NCBI GenBank assembly: GCA_002401225.1
Contig: NVSM01000005.1
Coordinates: forward strand, 67,169-77,958
Length of the DNA stretch: 10,790 nucleotides
Origin: a bacterium
Lineage (GTDB): Bacteria > Planctomycetota > Phycisphaerae > Phycisphaerales > UBA1924
Direction: 5' to 3'
In this document: piece by piece, positions 1-5,701 of the stretch
Layout: every line of letters begins with the position of its first letter
How positions within the stretch are numbered: the stretch's first letter is position 1
Notes under the pieces: generated by a model
The model's input: the letters and a program-made list of their open reading frames with translations, nothing else
What the model was told of the DNA's origin: nothing
The model's database searches: none
Program-made: the position numbers and the translations under genes

Positions 1-179
1 CCAAGATCCCCCTCATACTCGTTCTGAATCTGTGCAAGAATCGATCGATTAAGATCACCTGAAATGACTACATTCTTCGCTCTGACATAGAAGTTGTGCT
101 TGGGATCTGCTCCCCAGAAACGGTCAGACAATGATCGTGCTATAATTTTCTCGGCTTCGATCGGCAGCTTGATTCCCAT
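1..179 (-). CDS. unrecognised protein, N-terminal 59 residues, cut by the window edge
   Basis: An open frame reads leftward from an ATG at 179-177 to the window edge without a stop, so only the first 59 codons are visible. The start is well supported by a strong GGAGG Shine-Dalgarno (plus-strand CCTCC, 188-192) eight bases upstream. The N-terminus begins MGIKLPIEAEKIIARSLSDR and continues with a mixed hydrophobic and charged stretch containing FWGADPKHNFYVRAKNVVIS. No signal peptide or membrane segment is seen. I do not recognise a family. The gene is divergent from the small gene at 280, and a 21-bp dyad lies in the shared intergenic space, so the two may be co-regulated. It is a real gene with high likelihood; its function is unknown. 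Confidence 0.75.
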   Translation of the reverse strand, partial: MGIKLPIEAEKIIARSLSDRFWGADPKHNFYVRAKNVVISGDLNRSILAQIQNEYEGDL

Positions 180-199
180 TTCGTCACCCTCCATTGATA

Positions 200-220
200 G
201 ATAGTTTTCATAATACTATC
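200..220. promoter_or_regulatory. 21-bp imperfect dyad, possible operator
   Basis: The arms GATAGT (200-205) and ACTATC (215-220) are exact inverted repeats around a 9-base centre. Two further symmetric A/T pairs inside the centre make it a near-palindrome of 21 bp. It lies between the divergent genes at 179 and 280. It also overlaps a TATTAT hexamer on the minus strand (215-210) that could be a -10 element for the leftward gene, although no good -35 is visible. An operator for a dimeric regulator is the simplest reading; a 5'-leader hairpin of the leftward mRNA is the alternative. This is inference from symmetry only. Confidence 0.35.
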
Positions 221-245
221 CACCATCGCCAACCTACTGCTCTGG

Positions 246-274
246 TTGACAAGCATGTTCGTATTTGGTATCTT
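246..274 (+). promoter_or_regulatory. sigma70-like promoter for a probable leaderless mRNA
   Basis: A perfect -35 hexamer TTGACA (246-251) is followed, after a 17-base spacer, by TATCTT (269-274; four of six matches to TATAAT). A start of transcription 6-7 bases downstream would fall at 280-281, which is the A or T of the ATG at 280. The transcript would therefore have essentially no 5' leader. The spacing and the perfect -35 make this the best promoter match in the window; the leaderless reading is inference. Confidence 0.6.
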
Positions 275-279
275 TAGGT

Positions 280-621
280 ATGACTAAATCAAACATGGAT
301 TTCCCAGACCAAGCCGGCGAGTTCGTCCCCGAACCTGTTCGCGAATCCACAGGCCCCCAGCCTGTGATCCGCCAGCACCAACCCGTCGTCCGTGCCAAGC
401 CAACGCAATACCGTTACATCGTCGAGCGCGTCGATGAATCCATCCTGAGTTCTGTTGTATTAGGCAGCGCGACCATGAAAACCAACAAGCTCCAAGAGCT
501 GATCAACCTCCACGCCGCCAGCGGCTACCGCATGGTCTTCCAGATCAAAGAACAAAAGCGAACCCTCTTCTTGGGCACCCGTGAATCCATCATCCTGACC
601 TTCGAAAAAGCAATCAGCTGA
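280..621 (+). CDS. small DUF4177-like protein
   Basis: This 113-residue protein has a Pro/Gln-rich, probably disordered N-terminal third (residues about 1-43). A compact domain follows: a strand around YRYIVERV (residues 44-51), an amphipathic helix around KLQELINLHAASGY (70-83), a strand MVFQI, and a final strand in a RESIILTFEK context. The order strand, helix ending in A-x-G-W/Y, strand, final strand is the pattern of DUF4177 proteins, small domains of unknown role common in bacteria and phages. I chose ATG 280. A TTG at 265 would extend the frame but lies inside the promoter spacer. No Shine-Dalgarno stands at a useful distance from ATG 280, consistent with a leaderless start; ATG 295 is a weaker alternative. 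No signal or membrane segment is seen. Confidence 0.75.
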   Translation: MTKSNMDFPDQAGEFVPEPVRESTGPQPVIRQHQPVVRAKPTQYRYIVERVDESILSSVVLGSATMKTNKLQELINLHAASGYRMVFQIKEQKRTLFLGTRESIILTFEKAIS

Positions 622-641
622 GTGGTCTGATCGATTTATTT

Positions 642-663
642 GCCGAGATTTATCGGTCTTTTT
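642..663 (+). terminator. weak intrinsic terminator after the DUF4177-like gene
   Basis: CCGA (643-646) pairs with TCGG (653-656) around a 6-base loop, extended by a possible G-U pair (642/657), and is followed by TCTTTTT. It begins about 20 bases after the stop of the gene ending at 621. The stem is short, so termination may be partial. The AT-rich stretch from here to 816 holds no convincing gene. A frame open from 640 is probably leader sequence, because the Shine-Dalgarno supports a start at 817. Confidence 0.4.
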
Positions 664-727
664 CCTTCAAAAACAATCTTTTATCTCTTGAATCACGCTC
701 TGAGTTGGATTTTAGCTAAGAACATAC

Positions 728-757
728 TTGTAATCGAGCCGATTTATCACCTATACT
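728..757 (+). promoter_or_regulatory. candidate sigma70-like promoter for the two-gene HEPN-like unit
   Basis: TTGTAA (728-733; four of six matches to TTGACA) and TATACT (752-757; five of six matches to TATAAT) are separated by 18 bases. Transcription would begin near 764, giving a leader of about 53 bases before the ATG at 817. The candidate lies downstream of the weak terminator, so the cassette probably has its own transcription. It was found by eye only, in AT-rich DNA where chance matches are common. Confidence 0.4.
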
Positions 758-816
758 CTGGGCCGCGAATGATGGCTTGCCGCCATAACAATCGCCCAAC
801 ACGGATTGAGGAGTCC

Positions 817-1308
817 ATGCCTACACCACCAAAGACAAATGCAGAGAATACAACAGGCGATCAGTCTGTTGGCAAACGCATGACCATTTTGGATCCGGCC
901 ATGCACGATAAAGTTGTCATCAACAATGATGGTGATCGCTTCGTTGCCGAAGTAGTGCACGCCGTCGAGGCATGCACGCGTCAAGTCCGCGAGAAAGAAG
1001 ATGCTGAAAAAGGTCGTGCCGACACACTACGATTTCTGCAAATGATCGCATCGTTTTGTGAAAAGCATGAGACAATCATCTACGGTATCCTTGGCATCGA
1101 GTACACCGGGATGGTGTGCGAGTTTATCACTTCAGGTGATTATCGAGATTACGAAATCGCTGATTCAATGGGCGACTTTGCGCTTGATGTTCATGATGCT
1201 TTTCCAAACTATCGCATCGCCTTCCACACCTTCCCTGTCTCAACATGCGATGACTGCGAACTAGATACCAGCAAAAAAAGGTCTGTTATCTACCATGCCC
1301 AAGTATGA
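817..1308 (+). CDS. unrecognised 163-aa protein, first gene of a HEPN-like pair
   Basis: The frame is open from 640, but the ATG at 817 is preceded by GAGGAG (808-813) at short spacing, and the extra upstream residues are hydrophobic and unlike the rest, so I start here. The 163-residue product has a polar N-terminus, a charged helix (about residues 41-80, with REKEDAEKGR), then an alpha/beta segment (about 84-142) ending in HDAFPNYRIAFHTFPVS. A Cys pair follows (CDDC, 144-147). The terminal helix-strand unit loosely recalls the last part of a nucleotidyltransferase-like fold, but no G-S...D-x-D catalytic signature is present, so I do not assign that activity. The gene overlaps the next by 14 bases, which implies translational coupling and probably partner products. 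It could be the antitoxin or sensor half of the pair; that is inference from position alone. Confidence 0.7.
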   Translation: MPTPPKTNAENTTGDQSVGKRMTILDPAMHDKVVINNDGDRFVAEVVHAVEACTRQVREKEDAEKGRADTLRFLQMIASFCEKHETIIYGILGIEYTGMVCEFITSGDYRDYEIADSMGDFALDVHDAFPNYRIAFHTFPVSTCDDCELDTSKKRSVIYHAQV

Positions 1309-1714
1309 GACGCACATCCGTTCGGTTGCAGAACACTTGCAGTCGTATGAAACTTTAGACGATGAATGCATTCGCGCGAAGTCTATTTTGCTTTTTTACG
1401 CAGGCATGCACATCATTGAAGCAGTCGCGAAAGCAACTGATGATTTAGATTTTCAGCATCACAGTGCTCGAAGTCGTTTCATGCACGATCGTCATCGGAA
1501 AGAATCCCGACACTACCACAATCTCTATGACATTGGCTATCAGGCAAGATACATGCCCCAGAAGCTTTCGGTCGGTCGCGTAGAAGATCTAGACAATCAC
1601 TATAAATCAAAGATCATTGACAAGTGTTTATTTGTTTGGGCGGCAAGGGTTCTTGATAAACCCGATTTTAAAAATGAAGTTTTTGATTCTGTTGTACTTG
1701 CTGAATCCATCTAA
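1295..1714 (+). CDS. HEPN-like small helical protein
   Basis: The 139-residue product is mostly helical. The central block FYAGMHIIEAVAK (about residues 34-46), followed by HH...R..R..H (55-67) and then YHNLYDIGYQARY (74-86), matches a pattern seen in standalone HEPN-superfamily proteins: an aromatic-A-x-x-H-x-x-x-A helix, a basic H/R loop, then Y-x-x-L...aRY. Several R-x4-6-H spacings occur between residues 59 and 75, for example R59/H64 and R61/H67. That is the arrangement of catalytic residues in HEPN ribonucleases, but which pair matters cannot be told by eye. The start at ATG 1295 lies inside the preceding gene (14-base overlap), with only a weak, distant AAGG upstream, so coupled translation is likely. 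The gene ends at TAA 1712-1714, overlapping the stop of the convergent phage gene. A toxin or defence RNase is the leading hypothesis; a non-catalytic HEPN scaffold is the alternative. Confidence 0.65.
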   Translation: MPKYETHIRSVAEHLQSYETLDDECIRAKSILLFYAGMHIIEAVAKATDDLDFQHHSARSRFMHDRHRKESRHYHNLYDIGYQARYMPQKLSVGRVEDLDNHYKSKIIDKCLFVWAARVLDKPDFKNEVFDSVVLAESI

Positions 1715-4344
1715 CCCCCACAGCCCACGCAATCAAACTGAGCAAGAAAACTCGCCAACGCCGGATTCAATGCCGGGTTTCCCAGCCCCCCCGGCGTACG
1801 AATCGCCTGACCGTTGGGATCAATCGGATCATCAGGCTGGCTATGACACCCGCTGCTCGCGCCCACAATCGATCGACAATCCCCAAAGATTTGTCGCCCC
1901 GGATGCTCGGTCCCATCGGCCAACGCGCCCGTAGGCTGAACCGCAAAGGTCACCACGCACAGCGTTTGGTCATTATTAACGGTGCTGGTACTCACCAAAA
2001 CCGCACCGTTGCCGATGCCAACATGTTCATTGAGCTGGTATCGATACTCCCCGCCCGGCGGCCCGGTTCCGTTCGAACACCGCACCGCCTTGTACCACAC
2101 GCCCAAGTTCTCACACTCATCAGTGGTCCATTCCAGCTCGCTTACATCAACGGGCGGACCAGAAACAAGCACCGGCGTGGGCAGGTACCGATCCCCGTTG
2201 TACAAAAAAGTCACCCCATCATCAGGCTTATCGGATAATCGGTACCGCACCGAGACCGATCCATCATCACACTTGTGCGCGATCCGGCTGGGCTCAGGGC
2301 AAGGCTCATCGCTAAAACTGCCGGGTTCAATCTCGCCGATGGCGATCGAGTTGGTCAGCAAGTACGGGATCTCTTGCCCCGCAAGCCCGACTATGTAGGT
2401 CAATGATCCATCGGTCATCTGCCCGCGGTCATAGATCACGGTCAACGGCGTGGTGTTGTTCGCGGCCATAAACGGGCACAGCGTGGCGATGCGTGCATCC
2501 ACCGCACCGTCGCAGAGCTGATCGACCCAGATCAACTCAGGCGCGTTGATGTCGCTGTGCGTCGATCCCAGCACATGCTTGTAGCGAACAAAGTCGCCCC
2601 CGCCAGGCCCACCGGGTCCGCCACCACCACCAGTATCATCGGGCACCATCGTCGTGCCCCCCTCGACAAAGCTTGGATCAATCCGAAACCGGATCGGCGC
2701 CAAGCCCGCGCGTGGCACACAAGCGACCGCCATCGCGTTGAGCCCACACGATTCATCATTGTCCGGGCCTGTATAGTTGGGGCTTTCAATAAAGTCAGGG
2801 TGCACCGCGTTGAGCAGCGTGTGCCCAACGAGTCCATACACCTGATTCTGATGCACAATCCCAAAGGGCACCACCGGCCCAGGCGTGTGGGGCCCAAACA
2901 CATCATCGCCGCATACTGTTCCACATCGTCGATAGATCGACACCCGCCGGGCATCAAGCTCATTGGTCACATGATCAAGGCTCGGTGTCCATTCAGATCC
3001 CAGCGGCCGCAGCATCGATTCACCAAGCTCAAGGCTCAAGCTCATGCTCCGCATTTTCGTATATTCAGCCACCCGGCTCACCCCATCGAGCAAAAAGAAC
3101 GACGCGCTCATCGGGTTAAATATGATCTCCGCATCACGCACCCAGATCGAACTGCTCAGATCCATCTGCGATCCGCCATCAAGGTGGGTCGTCATCAAGA
3201 ACGATCCATCACTGGTGCTGTCAAAGACCGACGCGAACACATCGGCAGGCGGATAGCCCCCAAGCCCGTTAGCCGCGTTGCTCGCCATCTCACCAATGTA
3301 CGCCGTCGCACGATATTCCCCAGAGGCCAGGTAGTTCTTGAGCGTCGCCGCCGCCAACACCACAGACCGATTCGCGTTCGATGGCACCTGACCTACGGCA
3401 TCAAAGTGATCATGAATGCTCGGATGCCCGGCGGGGTTCACCGGGGCAAGGTGCTGTTCACCGCTATGGCCCGAGGTCACCAGACTCAGGTTGTTGTCAT
3501 AAAACGCTTGGTGTTCTGTCGTAAACCGTGCGAAGTCATACACCGGGCGGCGCAGGCTCAGCTTGGCCTCGATCAAAATGCACGGGGCATATTTGTCGGT
3601 GCCCGATTGATACGAGTGCTGCCCGCGCATCCGCTCGATCATGCCTTCACGATCCTCGTGGTGCCCACGGCTATCAGCGATGATCCGAAACTCGATCGAG
3701 TATCCGATCTCTTTGAGCGGCAGCTCGATGGTAAAGGCCGGAGCGGTCAGCCGTCGAAACTCGACAAGGCCAAAGCCGGGGTGTTCAGGGTGAGACCCAT
3801 CAAGCTTGTACACATCGGCGAGTAGCACCCCATCGCGGATACCACGATCAACCGGCGAATCGTGTTCTGCACCTGTCCCATCCCAATCCGCCGCGTCATC
3901 AAGATCGCGGGCGCCGGTGCCGAATCCGCAATGCTCGTCATAGCTCCGATCGAACAGGTTGGCAAACTGCGATTCACCACCAACAGTCGAGTTGCCCAGA
4001 GCTCGTGTAAAGAGCACATCTTGCAGCCGGGCCTCGACCCGCCAGCGTTCATCGTTATTGTCTCCGAGTTCTTCGGTCGTCACCCATGTGCTGACCTGGT
4101 CAAAGCCCGCAGAAAACCTTTGAAAATATTCCGCCGGCGTATTGACCGCAATCCGGAACCCCTCGCGCCACATATAGCTGCGATCAAACCGATAGGGCGA
4201 GCCGCTGGGTGTGCATCCACAACACATGCACGGCCCACCATCCGAACGAAACCCCGCCGCCGATCCACAGATGCCCTTGAGCACCCCGGCGGCCGAGTTT
4301 CCATCGGTCGATGTGCCGATCGCGTCCGATCGAAACGCGCTCAC
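1711..4344 (-). CDS. 877-aa putative phage structural protein with Cys clusters and a Gly hinge
   Basis: This is the last gene of the minus-strand block. It starts at GTG 4344, which overlaps the upstream TGA as GTGA, so translation is probably coupled. The product is soluble-looking, without a signal or membrane segment. A Cys cluster lies near the N-terminus (C39, C41, C42, C44) and a CVGCGG motif ends the protein (C872, C875). A long N-terminal region (to about 565) is rich in aromatics and beta-type segments. A Gly/Pro hinge (about 571-583) links it to a C-terminal region (about 585-870) with several more cysteines. I recognise no family. Position behind the spike-like, 121-aa and solenoid-like genes suggests a virion or appendage component. 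Cys clusters at both ends could bind metal or cross-link. Codon use is GC-rich, unlike the spike gene upstream. The gene is certain; the role is inferred from context. Confidence 0.8.
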   Translation of the reverse strand: MSAFRSDAIGTSTDGNSAAGVLKGICGSAAGFRSDGGPCMCCGCTPSGSPYRFDRSYMWREGFRIAVNTPAEYFQRFSAGFDQVSTWVTTEELGDNNDERWRVEARLQDVLFTRALGNSTVGGESQFANLFDRSYDEHCGFGTGARDLDDAADWDGTGAEHDSPVDRGIRDGVLLADVYKLDGSHPEHPGFGLVEFRRLTAPAFTIELPLKEIGYSIEFRIIADSRGHHEDREGMIERMRGQHSYQSGTDKYAPCILIEAKLSLRRPVYDFARFTTEHQAFYDNNLSLVTSGHSGEQHLAPVNPAGHPSIHDHFDAVGQVPSNANRSVVLAAATLKNYLASGEYRATAYIGEMASNAANGLGGYPPADVFASVFDSTSDGSFLMTTHLDGGSQMDLSSSIWVRDAEIIFNPMSASFFLLDGVSRVAEYTKMRSMSLSLELGESMLRPLGSEWTPSLDHVTNELDARRVSIYRRCGTVCGDDVFGPHTPGPVVPFGIVHQNQVYGLVGHTLLNAVHPDFIESPNYTGPDNDESCGLNAMAVACVPRAGLAPIRFRIDPSFVEGGTTMVPDDTGGGGGPGGPGGGDFVRYKHVLGSTHSDINAPELIWVDQLCDGAVDARIATLCPFMAANNTTPLTVIYDRGQMTDGSLTYIVGLAGQEIPYLLTNSIAIGEIEPGSFSDEPCPEPSRIAHKCDDGSVSVRYRLSDKPDDGVTFLYNGDRYLPTPVLVSGPPVDVSELEWTTDECENLGVWYKAVRCSNGTGPPGGEYRYQLNEHVGIGNGAVLVSTSTVNNDQTLCVVTFAVQPTGALADGTEHPGRQIFGDCRSIVGASSGCHSQPDDPIDPNGQAIRTPGGLGNPALNPALASFLAQFDCVGCGG

Positions 4345-5177
4345 GCGGCATCCCGATAGTCGATTCGGAAGCTGCCTTGTTGGGTGCTTGTCGGCATCGT
4401 GACACTCAGCCCGGTGGGTGGTTTGATGATAATCAGATCACCCGTAATCACCCAACTACTAATCACCACATCAGCGGTGACCATCGAGAAGTCCGCGAGG
4501 CCGCCATCGGCGTTGATCCCGCCGATCGCGCCGCCCTTGTGTTTGAGATTTCCACCATCAAGATTGATGGTGGTGGGGGAACAGTCCTCGTGCGTCATCA
4601 CCTCGCCGCGCGATTTGATCGTGAGCACATTCACATCGCGGCCCACCTCAACGCGTGCGGTGCCCCCGGCGACCGAGGCCACCCCGACATCAAGCAACGC
4701 GATTTGATCGTCCCCTTTTTCAAAGAGTGCGGTCAATCCCCCGGCCTTGACATACGCGTTATCAACATTCGTGCTGGCCTTGATGTTCACCGTCCCCGAG
4801 GCGAGCAGGTCCAGTCTTGTGAGGTCTTTGTATTCTGAGACGCTCCCTTGCCCGCCCGCGCGGTTCTTCCACACGATCAGCTCGGTGTTGGTGCCTGGCA
4901 GATTATCACCCTTGATCGCGATCAACGGGCTGGCGCTTTCGATATAGATCTTCTTGGCCACCACGAGCAATCCGTCTGGATAATCGCCCACATTGCCCGA
5001 GTAGCCCGGGCCGGTGGAGAATCGTTCGAACTGGGTGGTGCCCAATACATCAAGGTTCGCGTCGTAGTTGTTGTTCCCCTCGACGATATTGATTACATCG
5101 GCGGTGGCGAGCGTGAGCGATCCGCCCAGGGCGACTTCGATATCGCTGCTGGGAACTGTATTTGAGAAGACGGCCAT
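4341..5177 (-). CDS. 278-aa beta-solenoid-like phage structural protein
   Basis: ATG 5177 is preceded by AAAGGA with an 8-base spacing, a good ribosome site. The product lacks a signal or membrane segment. From about residue 100 to 245 it shows short alternating hydrophobic strands separated by Gly/Asn/Asp turns: GTVNIKAS, AYVKAGG, TARVEVGRDVNVLTI, TTINLDGGNLKHKGG and similar. This is the spacing of a beta-solenoid. Phage genomes often carry small proteins of this design (strands such as 'vtv...gG.v...') near capsid or tail genes; the exact family cannot be named here. A final hydrophobic strand pair (about 238-262, WVITGDLIIIKPPTGLSV) precedes a polar tail. The stop overlaps the GTG start of the 877-aa gene. 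Function as a virion structural or decoration component is inference from repeat character and neighbours. Confidence 0.75.
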   Translation of the reverse strand: MAVFSNTVPSSDIEVALGGSLTLATADVINIVEGNNNYDANLDVLGTTQFERFSTGPGYSGNVGDYPDGLLVVAKKIYIESASPLIAIKGDNLPGTNTELIVWKNRAGGQGSVSEYKDLTRLDLLASGTVNIKASTNVDNAYVKAGGLTALFEKGDDQIALLDVGVASVAGGTARVEVGRDVNVLTIKSRGEVMTHEDCSPTTINLDGGNLKHKGGAIGGINADGGLADFSMVTADVVISSWVITGDLIIIKPPTGLSVTMPTSTQQGSFRIDYRDAA

Positions 5178-5236
5178 GGTTGATTTCCTTTATCTCTGAA
5201 TCTGGTATTACAGTCAGGTTTGTACAGGCAGTTTTT

Positions 5237-5602
5237 TTACTGTGCCCAGGTCAAGATGAGCATGACGCTTACGGTGCTGTTGGCTTCGATCGCATCGGCT
5301 CCGATCGAGAGCTGGGGCGACCCATCCAGGTCTTGTTCCACGAGCGTGACGATTCCAACAGGCGTGCCGGGCACGGCGATGGCTTTGGCGGTTTCAAAGT
5401 CCATCTCGATCCCATGCACGCGTCGCCTCACTTTGATCGGTTGCGTGGCCCATCCGCTTTGTCGCAAGCATTCGATGCGTGCCTTGATCGGATCACTTGT
5501 TCCGATAGTCCGCAGATCAATCATGACCCGTTCCCCGAGCTGTGAGAGATCAATCTGCCCAAGCGGATGGCGGGTGGTGAATGTGGTGTTGACGATGGCC
5601 AT
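5237..5602 (-). CDS. 121-aa unrecognised small phage protein
   Basis: I start this gene at ATG 5602. The sequence GAGGAG (plus-strand 5612-5617) stands 9 bases upstream, and a longer TTG start at 5701 would overlap the spike gene by 94 bases. The product begins MAIVNTTFTTRHPLGQIDLS. It continues with mixed alpha/beta character (ERVMIDLRTIG, PIKARIECLRQSGW, GIEMDFETAKAIAVPG) and ends in a beta hydrophobic strand, STVSVMLILTWAQ. No known family is recognised. It begins 5 bases after the spike-gene stop and ends 59 bases before the solenoid gene, whose ribosome site lies in that gap. A structural role (connector, stabiliser or chaperone of the appendage) is the contextual guess. The in-frame upstream extension is discussed separately, because it reads like protein. 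Confidence 0.75.
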   Translation of the reverse strand: MAIVNTTFTTRHPLGQIDLSQLGERVMIDLRTIGTSDPIKARIECLRQSGWATQPIKVRRRVHGIEMDFETAKAIAVPGTPVGIVTLVEQDLDGSPQLSIGADAIEANSTVSVMLILTWAQ

Positions 5603-5607
5603 ATGTA

Positions 5608-5701
5608 TTATCTCCTCGCCATCGCAGATCGCGACCGCCCTCTTTGCCTCGATCGAGTCGTACGCGACGCGGTCGCCGTTACCCCAACCGTCCACACCCA
5701 A
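5608..5701 (-). other. protein-like -1 frame at the end of the spike gene, in frame with the 121-aa gene
   Basis: After DDWVWTVG the spike frame reads a 23-residue tail with eight Arg and many Ser/Thr. The -1 frame of the same DNA reads GVDGWGNGDRVAYDSI and continues EAKRAVAICDGEEI, a normal-looking sequence that runs without a stop into the 121-aa gene. That frame opens just after a TGA at 5704-5702. The stretch is GC-rich like the genes downstream and unlike the spike gene just upstream. It could be a remnant of an older gene end, a frameshift (natural, programmed or sequencing), or an artefact of GC-rich codons. No canonical slippery heptamer is visible. Confidence 0.4.

Noticed and set aside
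265..279. TTG start for the DUF4177-like gene
   Set aside because: It lies within the promoter spacer just before the -10 hexamer, so it would not be transcribed from that promoter, and it has no ribosome site.
640..816. Longer start for the first gene of the HEPN-like pair
   Set aside because: The 59 extra residues are hydrophobic and poorly structured, the region carries a candidate promoter, and GAGGAG stands just before ATG 817.
817..1714. Canonical HEPN-MNT toxin-antitoxin pair
   Set aside because: The 163-aa partner lacks the G-S-x10-D-x-D nucleotidyltransferase signature, so the established label is not justified.
2557..3825. A 422-codon plus-strand open frame opposite the 877-aa gene
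   Set aside because: Its product is rich in Arg, His and Pro with no domain pattern, as expected from the antisense of a GC-rich gene. The minus-strand gene has operon context, a coupled start and normal composition.
3862..4838. Plus-strand frames of 165 and 175 codons over the 877-aa and 278-aa genes
   Set aside because: They are antisense shadows without ribosome sites or domain character, lying over well-supported minus-strand genes.
5608..5701. Programmed -1 frameshift like those in tail assembly chaperone genes
   Set aside because: No X-XXY-YYZ heptamer is seen in the spike frame, and the genes are not of the tail chaperone type; an indel or recombination scar is simpler.
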